From positions 1 through 64,000 of the forward strand of contig CAMYCF010000005.1 of NCBI GenBank assembly GCA_947254375.1: a stretch of 64,000 nt of DNA, given 5' to 3'. Both the position numbers and the translations under genes were made by a program. The stretch is from an uncultured Mobilibacterium sp. (GTDB taxonomy: Bacteria; Bacillota; Clostridia; Peptostreptococcales; Anaerovoracaceae). How positions within the stretch are numbered: the stretch's first letter is position 1; each line of letters opens with the position of its first letter. Shown here in pieces: positions 8,637 to 17,866 of this stretch. Under the pieces are notes generated by a model. That model was not told the DNA's origin and ran no database searches. It saw only the letters and a list, made by a program, of their open reading frames with translations.

Positions 8637-10936
8637 AAAAGAATTTCAGGGATATGCGAAAGCACATCTCGTCGTGCATCGCGATCTTCCTGCTCGCTTT
8701 TACCGGACTGTACATGTATGCCGGCATGGTCAGCTCGAATGTCGGCATACGCGAGATAATGGCCGACTACCACGCCAAGACCGAGCTCGCGAACGGTTGG
8801 CTTTTCGGGAAAGAATTTACGGAAGACGACGTCGCGGCGCTCGAGAAGATAAAAGGCGTACAAAAGACGCAGCTCAGGATCGGCCTTCCGCTCGAGAGCA
8901 AGTCGGGAGATCCGATCACGCTTTACCTCGAAGACGAAAACAAGGTAACAAAGCCGTACCTCATAAAAGGCGTTCCGTACGACCCGAAGGCGACGGAGGG
9001 CATCTGGCTTAACTCGCGCTATGCCGAGGAAAACAAGCTTTCGGTCGGCGATAAATTTACATTATATTACGGTTCCTTCAAAACGGAGCAGCCGATAAAA
9101 GGTCTGATCATGACCCCGGAATACGAATACTACAAAGCCGAATCGGACACCAACGTGGACTTCTCGGACATCGGCTACGCCTACATGCCGCGTGCGGCGT
9201 TCCCGGAGAAGGAGTATACGGAAGCGGCGACCGGGTATCCGGTGGATCTCTGTTGGAACCAGATCGCTTTTACCTCCTCGGTAAAAGTCATGAGCCTGCA
9301 GAAGGAGATCGATAAAGAGCTCCCTCACAAATACACGTCGCTCCTCAACAGGAAGAGCTTTTCGGGGATCGACATGCTCGACAAAGAGCTCGAGCAGCAC
9401 GACATGTTCGCAGATGTTTTCCCGCTCGTCTTCCTGTTGATCGCCCTTCTCTCTATCATGATAACCGAGAACCGCCTCATCAACGACCAGCGCAGGCAGA
9501 TCGGAACGCTCAAAGCGCTCGGCATGAGCCGCGGGAAGATAATGGGCGGCTACATAAGCATGAGCATGATCCTGACGGCTGCGGGAGCGGCACTCGGTTC
9601 CGTCGTCGGACCGGCATCGCTCGGAAAACTTTTCGATGATTTCATGCCGACCGAATATACGCTGCCGACGTGGACGCACGGCTATTCCGTAAAATTCGTT
9701 TACGCGACCCTGATGATGACGGCGGTGGGCGGTCTCGTCGCTTACCTCTCCTGCAGGAAGTTGGTCAATGAAAACACGGCGGCCGTCCTCTACCCGCGGT
9801 CTGATGAAAAAGCGAAGCACTGCATCTTCGAAAAACTCCCGAACTGGAAGCATCTCAGCTTCTCGACGCAGTACTGCCTTCGCGACATCTCGCGTTCGAA
9901 GATGCGCTCGATAATGGTCCTCATAGGTATCACGGGCGGCGCGCTCCTGACGGTCGGCGGCTTCGGAAGCGGCGACACCCTCACGGACCTCGATCACTGG
10001 GTCTTCGATCAGCTGAATCCGTACGCATACCGCATGGATCTCAAGAAAAGCACTTCGGCAGAAAACGCCGACAGGATCGCTGCCGACACGGACGGGGAGC
10101 TCGTCATGTTCGGCTCGGCGGAGATCGAGGGCAATAAAAAAACGAAGGACAATTACGTTACGACCGTCACGGTCACGGGGAATAAAAACATTTACGGCGT
10201 TACCGATAAAAACAAAAAGAGAATAGAACTCAAAGAGGGCGAGGTCGCCCTCACTAAAAGGCTCGCCGAAAAATACGGCATCGAGCCGGGCGACACCCTT
10301 AAGTGGCACGCCGTCGGAAGCGACAAAGAGACGGAGTCCGTAATAAAATACATCACCCGCAACCCGAACATAATCGGCATCACGATCGGCCGAAAAGATT
10401 TTGAAGAGGCGGGGTACACATTCAAGCCGAACATGTGCGTGACGGATAAGGACGTCAGTGGATATAAAAACGATTCGGTGAAGGCGATACACGGCCGCAG
10501 CGACCTTCGCTCCGCATGGGACGCGGACATGGACGCCTACTATACGATGATCTACTATTTCGTCGGGCTCGCGCTCCTGCTGACAGTAATAGTCATTTAC
10601 AATTCAGGCGCGCTTTCGTTCAACGAGCGAAAGAAGGAGTTCGCGATACTGAAAGTCCAGGGCTTCAGCGATAAGCAGCTCCGGAAGATCCTCATCCGCG
10701 AGAACCTCTGGCTCACCGTCATCGGCGTCCTGATCGGCTCACCGTTCGGCCGCCTCACCCTCCAGGCCATGTTTGACAGCAACGGCGAAGAGGTGGATTA
10801 CGAGGTCATGGTCTATTGGAAGTCGTATCTGCTGTCCGCGGCGGCGGTCATCGGCACATCGCTGATAGTCAGTTACATCTTCTCGTCAAAGATGAAAAAA
10901 GTCGACATGGCGGAAACGCTTAAGCCGTCGGAATAA
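8630..10936 (+). CDS. ABC transporter permease, FtsX/MacB type
   Basis: This 768-residue protein starts at TTG 8630, seven bases inside the end of the ATPase gene, behind AGGGAGA. It has an N-terminal membrane segment (about residues 12-35), a large ectodomain, an FtsX block of three segments (about 260-385, including DQRRQIGTLKALGMS), one segment near 425-445, a second ectodomain, and a second FtsX block at the C-terminus (NERKKEFAILKVQGFS). Two FtsX domains in one chain make it functionally like a fused permease dimer. The short loop motif ending in KALGMS is the usual coupling helix region. Cargo is unknown; export or resistance to cell-envelope agents is the family tendency. Confidence 0.85.
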   Translation: MLKKNFRDMRKHISSCIAIFLLAFTGLYMYAGMVSSNVGIREIMADYHAKTELANGWLFGKEFTEDDVAALEKIKGVQKTQLRIGLPLESKSGDPITLYLEDENKVTKPYLIKGVPYDPKATEGIWLNSRYAEENKLSVGDKFTLYYGSFKTEQPIKGLIMTPEYEYYKAESDTNVDFSDIGYAYMPRAAFPEKEYTEAATGYPVDLCWNQIAFTSSVKVMSLQKEIDKELPHKYTSLLNRKSFSGIDMLDKELEQHDMFADVFPLVFLLIALLSIMITENRLINDQRRQIGTLKALGMSRGKIMGGYISMSMILTAAGAALGSVVGPASLGKLFDDFMPTEYTLPTWTHGYSVKFVYATLMMTAVGGLVAYLSCRKLVNENTAAVLYPRSDEKAKHCIFEKLPNWKHLSFSTQYCLRDISRSKMRSIMVLIGITGGALLTVGGFGSGDTLTDLDHWVFDQLNPYAYRMDLKKSTSAENADRIAADTDGELVMFGSAEIEGNKKTKDNYVTTVTVTGNKNIYGVTDKNKKRIELKEGEVALTKRLAEKYGIEPGDTLKWHAVGSDKETESVIKYITRNPNIIGITIGRKDFEEAGYTFKPNMCVTDKDVSGYKNDSVKAIHGRSDLRSAWDADMDAYYTMIYYFVGLALLLTVIVIYNSGALSFNERKKEFAILKVQGFSDKQLRKILIRENLWLTVIGVLIGSPFGRLTLQAMFDSNGEEVDYEVMVYWKSYLLSAAAVIGTSLIVSYIFSSKMKKVDMAETLKPSE

Positions 10937-10944
10937 AAGAACAC

Positions 10945-10980
10945 ATAAAAAGCGATGGCTCGCAATACTTGCGGGCCATC
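10945..10980 (-). terminator. Terminator of the XRE gene (minus strand)
   Basis: GATGGC...GCCATC (10954-10959 with 10975-10980) has an inner CGCAA/TTGCG pairing. On the minus strand the stem is followed by GCTTTTTAT. It overlaps the stop codon of the XRE gene and may also stop the converging ABC operon. Confidence 0.7.
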
Positions 10981-11671
10981 ACAATACTGTAAAGAAATTG
11001 CTCCTTTTCATATCCTTAAGTTCTTCCTGAGATATGATGAGGTTTGGCATCAGAGATTCGGGATCGGTGACCGGTGTTTCGCTTACAAATACCTTCAGCG
11101 CGATGCTCTGATAATAACTTGAAATAGTCGTCATAAGTCCGATCCGGTTTCTGCCTTTTTTACTGAATACCGGCAGACGCATCATCAGAGTGTCGAACGG
11201 AGGATCGGTGTTCCTGTAAAGATATACTATGCAGGTATCGCTTAAGAGTATCGTGCCGTTATAGATATATTCACATTCATAAATATTTGAAACATCCTTA
11301 AGCCCGAAAAAGAGGATGGAGTTCATTGATATGCTGTCATTGCTCAGGGCTGCGACACCTATGCGCTTTTGTTCGCCGTTGTACCAATATATATACAGCT
11401 TATCTTCAAAGATCTTTTCGTATCTTTTAAAATCATCGCTCGGCACATTGCTCGAAGTGTCGGGCAAAAGTGTTTCTATGCTGAGATTGAGTATTCGGCA
11501 TATGTCGATCAGCGCGTCGATTCCTATCGCCAAATCGCCGCTTTCATATTTCGATATCGTCGCAACGCTTTTACCGAGTTCATCGGCCATTTCCGAAAGC
11601 GTTATATGCTTAAATTTGCGTCGAGCTCGTATCTTTTTGCCGAGATCTGTGTAAAACTCACGATTGTACAT
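10979..11671 (-). CDS. XRE-family transcriptional regulator with C-terminal sensory region
   Basis: This 230-residue protein has an N-terminal helix-turn-helix (about residues 10-66: HITLSEMADELGKSVATISKYESGD), the Cro/CI type that binds DNA as a dimer. The remaining 150 residues match no domain I can name; they look like a mixed alpha/beta ligand or dimerisation region. GGAGG precedes ATG 11671. It is divergent from the MFS-hydrolase-permease operon, the classic position for a local regulator of that operon. The palindrome TTTCGT AAA ACGAAA at 11739-11753 is a candidate autoregulatory site. Confidence 0.8.
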   Translation of the reverse strand: MYNREFYTDLGKKIRARRKFKHITLSEMADELGKSVATISKYESGDLAIGIDALIDICRILNLSIETLLPDTSSNVPSDDFKRYEKIFEDKLYIYWYNGEQKRIGVAALSNDSISMNSILFFGLKDVSNIYECEYIYNGTILLSDTCIVYLYRNTDPPFDTLMMRLPVFSKKGRNRIGLMTTISSYYQSIALKVFVSETPVTDPESLMPNLIISQEELKDMKRSNFFTVL

Positions 11672-11738
11672 TTTGCCTCCTTCCCGTAACTTTGCCGAAG
11701 TAATTTTATCACTTTTTCTTCAATATCCTCTAAAAATT

Positions 11739-11753
11739 TTTCGTAAAACGAAA
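11739..11753. promoter_or_regulatory. Palindrome in the divergent XRE/MFS intergenic region
   Basis: TTTCGT and ACGAAA are a perfect six-base inverted repeat around AAA, 68 bases upstream of the XRE start and 210 upstream of the MFS start. A plausible operator for the XRE protein, based on position only. Confidence 0.4.
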
Positions 11754-11875
11754 GAAATTCATTAAATTAGCTCAAAACATCACGGTGGGATCGTTTTTAT
11801 TTTTTCAACTGATTTTGTTTTCCAAAATAGAAAAAATAGCCACTGAAATATTTCTTAATTGTAAAAATGGGTCAT

Positions 11876-11920
11876 TTGCGGGGGAAATATCAGGTTGGTA
11901 AAATTACAACAAAGGATGTT
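11876..11920 (+). promoter_or_regulatory. Candidate promoter and repeat element of the MFS operon
   Basis: TTGCGG (11876-11881), a 17-base spacer and TAAAAT (11899-11904) give an acceptable promoter. Just downstream, ACAACAAAGGATGTT (11906-11920) resembles the perfect palindrome ACAACAGGATGTTGT found between the first two genes of the operon (13296-13310), so it may be a regulator site. Confidence 0.45.
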
Positions 11921-11963
11921 CGGGACATTATCTTATAAACGAATTTTATAGGAGGCAGGTAAT

Positions 11964-13283
11964 ATGGCAAAAGAAAAAACAGGTTATAAAAAGAACCTGG
12001 GCATGATAATCCTCCTTGCTTTTGCAGGATCCATAATCTACGGATTGCCGTATTTCAGGTCATACTACTATGACGCATACAGGAGTATGTATCATTTGAC
12101 CAATACTCAGATGGGACTGCTTGGCAGTGCGTACGGATTATTGGGAGTTGTTTCGTATGTAATCGGAGGTGTCCTGGCCGACAAATTTAAGGCAAAAAAA
12201 CTGCTGATCATTTCGATGATCCTGACAGGTTTGGGAGGGTTGCTACACCTGGTGGTAACGAGTTTCCATGCACTGGTAATGATATACGGCCTATGGGGTA
12301 TTACATCACTCCTGACATTCTGGCCGGCGCTGATGAAAGTCGTAAGGACGCAGGGGACCGATGAGGAACAGAGCCGTACATACGGAATATTCGAAGGAAG
12401 CAGAGGCGTTTTCAACGCCGGACATTTAGCCGTAGCTACGGCTATTTTCGGAGTATTTCAGGCTAAGGCAATGCCTTACGTCGGAATCAAAGGAATAATT
12501 TGGTTTTATTCTTTAGCACCGCTTATCGTCGGTATACTCTTTATCTTTTTACTTAAAGAACCTGAGCGTGTGGTCGAAGATACTTCCGAGCAGAAGAACA
12601 AAGTGTCGTGGCAGGACATTGCCAGCGTGATCAAAATGCCGGTAATGTGGCTGATCGTTATAATGATGTATACGAGCTATACGTTCAATATGTCTTCGTA
12701 CTACTTTACGCCTTATGCAAGTAACGTTATCGGCGTTACCGCAGTCATTGCTGCTGTCCTTACCGTGCTGGCTCAGTATGTGAGACCTTTTGCGGCTACA
12801 TTGGGCGGATTTGCCGGGGACAAATTCGGAAAGAGTCAGACGATGGCCATAGGTTATATCCTGATGATCGTGGGCGTTCTCATAATGGATTTCACACATG
12901 CGATGAAATCCGATAACCGCATGATATTTGTAGTCGCGGCGTGTGTGCTCGTATATGTGGGCATGTATTCGAACTTTGGCCTGTATTTCTCGTTCATATC
13001 CGAAGGAGGAGTCCCGCTGAACCTGTCAGGTGTAGCCATAGGAATGGCGTGCACACTCGGATATTTGCCGGAAGTACTGAGCTACATAATCGCAGGTAAG
13101 CTACTCGATAAAAACCCGGGATACGCGGGCTATCATCTTAACTTTATGTATATGTTGGTCATGGGCGTCATAGGATTGGCGGTATCGATCATATGGGCAA
13201 AGACTTACGGAAAGAAAAAAACTGTTGAACAGGATAAGGAACTTGAAAACATTTCAGGTGAACCGGTCGAGGTAAAAGAGTAA
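11964..13283 (+). CDS. Major facilitator superfamily transporter
   Basis: This 439-residue protein has about twelve predicted membrane segments. The MFS loop 2-3 signature is present (GGVLADKFKAKKLL, about residues 67-80), and a related GGFAGDKFGKSQTM marks the second half. GGAGG precedes ATG 11964. It is the first gene of an operon with a CocE/NonD hydrolase and an amino acid permease, so it likely imports the hydrolase substrate or exports a product; the sequence gives no direct substrate evidence. The three genes look somewhat less GC-rich by eye than the flanking genes, which could mean recent acquisition or simply different codon use. Confidence 0.85.
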   Translation: MAKEKTGYKKNLGMIILLAFAGSIIYGLPYFRSYYYDAYRSMYHLTNTQMGLLGSAYGLLGVVSYVIGGVLADKFKAKKLLIISMILTGLGGLLHLVVTSFHALVMIYGLWGITSLLTFWPALMKVVRTQGTDEEQSRTYGIFEGSRGVFNAGHLAVATAIFGVFQAKAMPYVGIKGIIWFYSLAPLIVGILFIFLLKEPERVVEDTSEQKNKVSWQDIASVIKMPVMWLIVIMMYTSYTFNMSSYYFTPYASNVIGVTAVIAAVLTVLAQYVRPFAATLGGFAGDKFGKSQTMAIGYILMIVGVLIMDFTHAMKSDNRMIFVVAACVLVYVGMYSNFGLYFSFISEGGVPLNLSGVAIGMACTLGYLPEVLSYIIAGKLLDKNPGYAGYHLNFMYMLVMGVIGLAVSIIWAKTYGKKKTVEQDKELENISGEPVEVKE

Positions 13284-13290
13284 CCGGAAC

Positions 13291-13316
13291 TTTTTACAAC
13301 AGGATGTTGTTAAAAA
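13291..13316. promoter_or_regulatory. Palindrome between the MFS and hydrolase genes
   Basis: ACAACA GGA TGTTGT (13296-13310) is a perfect inverted repeat flanked by T5 and A-rich arms, so that about 26 bases are nearly self-complementary. No T-tract follows on the plus strand, so a terminator is unlikely. It could be an operator or an mRNA processing/stability hairpin. Confidence 0.45.
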
Positions 13317-13335
13317 ACCATAAGGAGGTAAAAAA

Positions 13336-15384
13336 ATGGCAAAAGTGGAAGCGAAAGCTAAAAGAGCTATGAAAAGGGAAGAATTCCCATATGAATGGGA
13401 TGTGACCGAAAACGTTTGGATAACGATGCCGGACGGTTGCAGACTGTCGAGCCGTATATGGAGGCCGAGATCCGACAAACCTCTGCCTACCGTCTTTGAG
13501 ACGCAGCCGTATCGCAAGAGAGACGGCATGCGCGGAAGAGACGAGCCGATGTACGGATATTTTGCAGGAATGGGATATAACGTGGTTCGTGTCGACATGA
13601 GAGGTGCGGGAGAATCGGATCATTGCTTCTACGACGAATATCTCAAGCAGGAACAGGACGATGCTATCGCCTGTATAGACTGGATCAGCAAACAGCCGTG
13701 GTGCGACGGGAACGTCGGCATGATGGGAAAATCCTGGAGCGGATTCAATTCCCTGCAGGTCGCCGCGAGAAGCCCTGAAGCCCTTAAAGCGATAATCTGC
13801 GTAGGCTTCGTTGATGACAGGTATACGCAGGACATACACTATAAAGGCGGACTCCTTCTGAACGATAACTTCTGGTGGGGCAACATCATGCTCGCATACA
13901 TGTGCCGTGCCATAGATAAGGAGATAAAACCTGACACATGGTTTGAAGAGTCCGTTAAAAGGTTAGAGGAAATGCCTCTTTGGCCTAAGAACTGGCTTGA
14001 GCACCAGACGAAAGACGATTATTGGAGACACGGTTCCGTAGCGGAGAATTACGACGACATACAGGTCCCTGTATTTGCACTTGACGGATGGGCTGATTCA
14101 TATACGAACAGCGTATTGACACTCATGAACGGATTGAGCGTACCGAGGAAAGCCATCATCGGACCTTGGGCGCACGTCTTCGCTCATGACGGATATCCGG
14201 GCCCTGCCATCGACTTCCTCGGGGAAGCGACTAAGTGGTGGGATAAGTGGCTTAAGGGTATCGATAATGATACTTTGGATTGTCCTCAGGTACAGGTGTG
14301 GCTGGAAGACAGCATGAAACCTGAGACCGTACATCCTGTAAGCAACGGACGCTGGGTAGCGCTCGACGAATGGCCTTCAAAAGACGTTTCGGGAAAGACC
14401 CTCTCGATGACATACGGCAAATTGCAGGATAAACCTAACGACGCGAAAGAGGTCGTCGATCTTTGCACGCTCCCTAACCACGGCTTACTGGCCAACGAGT
14501 GGATGGGGGCAGGAGTTCCGGGAGAGAGCCCTGCGGACATGAGAGTTGACGACGGAATGGCGATGGTATTCGATTCGGATGTTCTTGATAAAGAGATAGA
14601 AATACTCGGATATCCTAAATTTGAAGTAGAGCTGACGAGCGACAAGCCGGCATCGTTCCTTTATGCCGAACTCTGCGACATACATCCTGACGGAGCCGCA
14701 ACGAGAGTATCGTACGGACTGATGAACCTCACGCATCTTGAGGGACACGATACGGTGGTATATCTCAATCCGGGAGAAAAGTATAAAGCGGAAGTCGAAC
14801 TCGACGTTTGCGGACACAATTTCCCTGCGGGACACAGGATCCGTCTGTCGATAGCAAATTCGTTCTGGCCTATGATCTGGCCTTCACCTGAACTTGCTAC
14901 GTTAAAGCTCGATCTTTCTACCGCGAAGTTTACGCTGCCTGTATTCTCGGGAAGAGATGCGAAGGGACCTTGCATGGATCCTAAGTGCGCTCCGCTCACG
15001 CCGATGAGCACGCTAGCGCAAGGTCATGTAGACAGGACCGTCGAATACGATCTTGTCAACGATTCCTGGACTTCGATCACCAACGGTGTAGGCGGCGTTT
15101 TCGGAGAGGGAATATATAGGTTTGATGATATCGGCACGGTCGTAGAGCATAACCTGAAGAGGGAGCTCACGATGAGTAACAAAGACCCTCTGACCGCTAA
15201 ATACACTATCATACAGAAGATGAAGAACGGCCGCGAAGGCTGGCTCTCGGACTGTGATATAATAGTTACTCAAACGGCGGATAAGGAAAACTTCTACCTC
15301 ACCGGCTCTATGGACATGAAGATCAACGGGGAAGAAGTATTCCACAGAGACTACGACGAAAAAGTTCCGAGAAACGGGCTGTAA
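13336..15384 (+). CDS. CocE/NonD family serine hydrolase (S15 type)
   Basis: The 682-residue protein has an N-terminal alpha/beta hydrolase with the nucleophile motif MGKSWSGF (about residues 135-142), a candidate acid in ALDGWADS and a candidate His in GPWAHVFAHDG. A C-terminal jelly-roll domain (about 360-560) is typical of Xaa-Pro dipeptidyl peptidases, cocaine esterase and glutaryl-acylase relatives. No signal peptide is seen, so it acts in the cytoplasm. The reaction is hydrolysis of an ester, amide or X-Pro bond. Lying between an MFS transporter and an amino acid permease, it plausibly splits an imported acylated amino acid or peptide. Strong AAGGAGG precedes ATG 13336. The last 100 residues extend beyond the core. 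Confidence 0.85.
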   Translation: MAKVEAKAKRAMKREEFPYEWDVTENVWITMPDGCRLSSRIWRPRSDKPLPTVFETQPYRKRDGMRGRDEPMYGYFAGMGYNVVRVDMRGAGESDHCFYDEYLKQEQDDAIACIDWISKQPWCDGNVGMMGKSWSGFNSLQVAARSPEALKAIICVGFVDDRYTQDIHYKGGLLLNDNFWWGNIMLAYMCRAIDKEIKPDTWFEESVKRLEEMPLWPKNWLEHQTKDDYWRHGSVAENYDDIQVPVFALDGWADSYTNSVLTLMNGLSVPRKAIIGPWAHVFAHDGYPGPAIDFLGEATKWWDKWLKGIDNDTLDCPQVQVWLEDSMKPETVHPVSNGRWVALDEWPSKDVSGKTLSMTYGKLQDKPNDAKEVVDLCTLPNHGLLANEWMGAGVPGESPADMRVDDGMAMVFDSDVLDKEIEILGYPKFEVELTSDKPASFLYAELCDIHPDGAATRVSYGLMNLTHLEGHDTVVYLNPGEKYKAEVELDVCGHNFPAGHRIRLSIANSFWPMIWPSPELATLKLDLSTAKFTLPVFSGRDAKGPCMDPKCAPLTPMSTLAQGHVDRTVEYDLVNDSWTSITNGVGGVFGEGIYRFDDIGTVVEHNLKRELTMSNKDPLTAKYTIIQKMKNGREGWLSDCDIIVTQTADKENFYLTGSMDMKINGEEVFHRDYDEKVPRNGL

Positions 15385-15402
15385 AAAAGTAAGGAGGTCG
15401 TT

Positions 15403-16854
15403 ATGACGAAGTTTAAAAAGATAAATTTCGGCGAGCTTATCCTGTTTAATGTCTCGGCATTGTACGGGATACGCTGGATCGCGAAATCCACTTCGGACAG
15501 TTTCGGCCTGGGACTCGGCGCGATTCCTTGCTGGGTGCTGTTTATGTTCCTGTTTTTCGTGCCGCAGGCGCTTATGTGCGCGGAGCTTGCCTCCGCGTAC
15601 CCGTCTGACGGCGGACTCGGCGAATGGGTAAAGATCGCATTCGGTACGAAGTACGGATTTATAGCCTCGTGGCTTAATTGGACGGCGAAAATATTTTGGT
15701 ACGCATCTTTCCTGACGTTTTTCTCCATCAACTTTACCTACATGATAGGGAAGCCGGATCTTGCAAATAACAAGATGCTTGTACTGATCATGTCTTTGGC
15801 GCTGTTCTGGACATTATCATTCGCAAGTATGAAAGGAATGAGATTCGGAAAGATCTTTACCAGCGCCGGATCACTAGGGTCGACGATACCGACTATATTG
15901 CTTATAGGGCTTTCGTTCCTTGCGATATCCGTGCTACATAAGGCGCCGAGTGCATCGACATACACCGTCGCCACGATGACGCCTAAGCTCAACGGCAACT
16001 CTCTTGTCGCGATATCTGCAATAATATTTGCATATACGGGAGCCGAACTCTCCGCGAATTTCGTATCAGATATGAAAAATCCGCAAAGGGACTTCCCGAG
16101 GGCGATAATAATATCTGCATCTATAGTTTGCATCCTGTATGTTGTAGGTTCGATAGCTATGACGATGTTGATGCCGACATCGAAAATATTTGCATATACA
16201 GGAACGCTCGATGCACTGATAGTAGCATGCAACTTGCTCGGTATACCGACGATATTGGTACAGCTGGTTGCGGCAGGCATCGCACTTTCGATTCTGGGCG
16301 CGTTGATATTGTATATAGCACAACCCGTGAAAATGCTGTTTGGACAGGCTGAGAAGGGAGCCTTTTCAGATAAACTGACGCAGAACAATTCTCACGGGAT
16401 CCCTGAAAAAGCCGTAATGCTGCAGCTTATAATCGTAACGATTCTTCTTGCCGCAACTTCGCTTTTCCCGGGTGTAGAGACCATATACAACGTACTGGTA
16501 ACGATGACCGCGCTCACATCGCTGTTCCCGTATGTGCTTTTGTTCACGGCATATATAAAAATCAAGAAAGAGAAGGAAGACAAAGCAGGAAGATATCTTA
16601 TGACAAAAAGCAAAGGCGTCGGGGTAGGGCTCGGCTATATGGAACTTATAGTGTGCATAACGGCTATCGTCCTCTCCGCTTATCCGGTAATGGAAACCGT
16701 AAGGGACAACATAATATACGAAGTGGAAATGATAGGAGGCGGACTTTTGGTACTGCTCTCCGGACTATACATATGGAAAAGGTCAAAACTTGAAAATATT
16801 ATAGTGCCGATAAAGGACTTTTCGGTAAAAGGTCCCGGTGCAGATGAAGAATAA
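15403..16854 (+). CDS. APC-superfamily amino acid permease
   Basis: This 483-residue protein has about twelve membrane segments. The N-terminal region contains the conserved APC elements (helix 1 near LILFNVSALYGIRW and AELASAYPSDGGLGEW at helix 2-3), as in GadC-like antiporters and proton symporters. AAGGAGG precedes ATG 15403, 18 bases after the hydrolase, so the two are co-transcribed. The role is uptake, exchange or export of an amino acid or its decarboxylation product. With the hydrolase it may carry the released amino acid. The substrate is not readable. Confidence 0.87.
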   Translation: MTKFKKINFGELILFNVSALYGIRWIAKSTSDSFGLGLGAIPCWVLFMFLFFVPQALMCAELASAYPSDGGLGEWVKIAFGTKYGFIASWLNWTAKIFWYASFLTFFSINFTYMIGKPDLANNKMLVLIMSLALFWTLSFASMKGMRFGKIFTSAGSLGSTIPTILLIGLSFLAISVLHKAPSASTYTVATMTPKLNGNSLVAISAIIFAYTGAELSANFVSDMKNPQRDFPRAIIISASIVCILYVVGSIAMTMLMPTSKIFAYTGTLDALIVACNLLGIPTILVQLVAAGIALSILGALILYIAQPVKMLFGQAEKGAFSDKLTQNNSHGIPEKAVMLQLIIVTILLAATSLFPGVETIYNVLVTMTALTSLFPYVLLFTAYIKIKKEKEDKAGRYLMTKSKGVGVGLGYMELIVCITAIVLSAYPVMETVRDNIIYEVEMIGGGLLVLLSGLYIWKRSKLENIIVPIKDFSVKGPGADEE

Positions 16855-16894
16855 AGGATCGACAGAATCTTAAAAAGAATGTAAAGCTTTAATT

Positions 16895-16926
16895 CGGGTG
16901 GTATAATCAAGTATCACCCGTTTTTT
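16895..16926 (+). terminator. Hairpin with T-tract that also contains a -10-like TATAAT
   Basis: CGGGTG (16895-16900) pairs with CACCCG (16915-16920), with GTA/TAT extending the stem, and T6 follows. The loop includes TATAAT (16902-16907), so the same bases could serve as terminator of the permease operon and as -10 of the next gene. Confidence 0.6.
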
Positions 16927-16954
16927 ACGGGAAAAAGCAAAGGACTACCGACAA

Positions 16955-17854
16955 ATGGATAACGACGAAAGAAACGGTAAAAACGGAAACGGCGACATCG
17001 CCGAAAACGAAAAAGGAAGCTACGACCGACCCGCTAAAAACGAATCCGGCGGAAGCGGCGCGGCCATGATCCTTTTCCCCGAATTCGAAGAACTCAAAAA
17101 CGAGGTCGAGCAGCTCCGCGGCGAGCTTTCGATGCTCCTTCTCGAAAAGGAGCAGCTGATCCTCGTAGAATGTCCCAACATCGAGGCGGAGTACATGGCC
17201 GAGGTCGGGCAACTTGAATACAGGGACTTCAAGGCGAACTGCACCGTGCTCCGGCTGCGCAGAAAGATAGAGCTCATACAGGTATCGCTGAACCGTCGCG
17301 AGCGGCCGAACATCGCAAAGGTGGAAGCCCTCCTCGACGATGAGTTCGAAGAATACAGGCTGAGGTCCGAAGAATTCATCTCACAAATAAGCTCCGCCCT
17401 CGCGCGGATGGTTGCTCCGGTACTCTCCGATGAGGACACTGCCGAGCTCAAAAAGCTCTATCGCGAAACGGTCAAAAAGCTTCACCCCGACCTCAATCCG
17501 AACGTCACGGAGGCAGAACTCGAGCTTTTCGAACGGGCGGCCGAAGCGTATTCGCGCGGAGACCTTAACAGCCTCAGGATGATAGACTCCCTGCTCGAGT
17601 CGAAAGAGGAGCACGATTACGGCAGCGACGCCATGGACAGGCTCGTAAAGGCAAAGAGGCGCCTCACCCAAAGTATCGGTGAGACGAAAAGGGCCATCAA
17701 GAAGATAAAATGCGAATATCCTTACATCCTCAAAACGATCCTCGACGATAAGGAGGAGCTCGCCGCAAAGCGTGAGGGCCTCGAGCAAAGGATCGAATGG
17801 GCGAACGACCTCGCCGCCGGCCTGCGCCAAAAGATAAAAGAAATGCTCGCTTAG
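16955..17854 (+). CDS. Coiled-coil protein with a J-like domain
   Basis: This 299-residue protein is rich in Glu, Lys and Leu, with long predicted coiled coils at about 45-110 and 225-299. Between them (about 165-215) lies KKLYRETVKKLHPDLNPN, a J-domain helix II with the HPD motif that stimulates Hsp70 ATPase. The N-terminal 30 residues are a low-complexity Asp/Asn/Lys stretch. It is soluble. Such proteins are annotated as DnaJ-domain or hypothetical; the client is unknown. The HIRAN gene starts 12 bases downstream, so the two are probably co-transcribed. Confidence 0.7.
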   Translation: MDNDERNGKNGNGDIAENEKGSYDRPAKNESGGSGAAMILFPEFEELKNEVEQLRGELSMLLLEKEQLILVECPNIEAEYMAEVGQLEYRDFKANCTVLRLRRKIELIQVSLNRRERPNIAKVEALLDDEFEEYRLRSEEFISQISSALARMVAPVLSDEDTAELKKLYRETVKKLHPDLNPNVTEAELELFERAAEAYSRGDLNSLRMIDSLLESKEEHDYGSDAMDRLVKAKRRLTQSIGETKRAIKKIKCEYPYILKTILDDKEELAAKREGLEQRIEWANDLAAGLRQKIKEMLA

Positions 17855-17866
17855 GAGATAGAAGAT

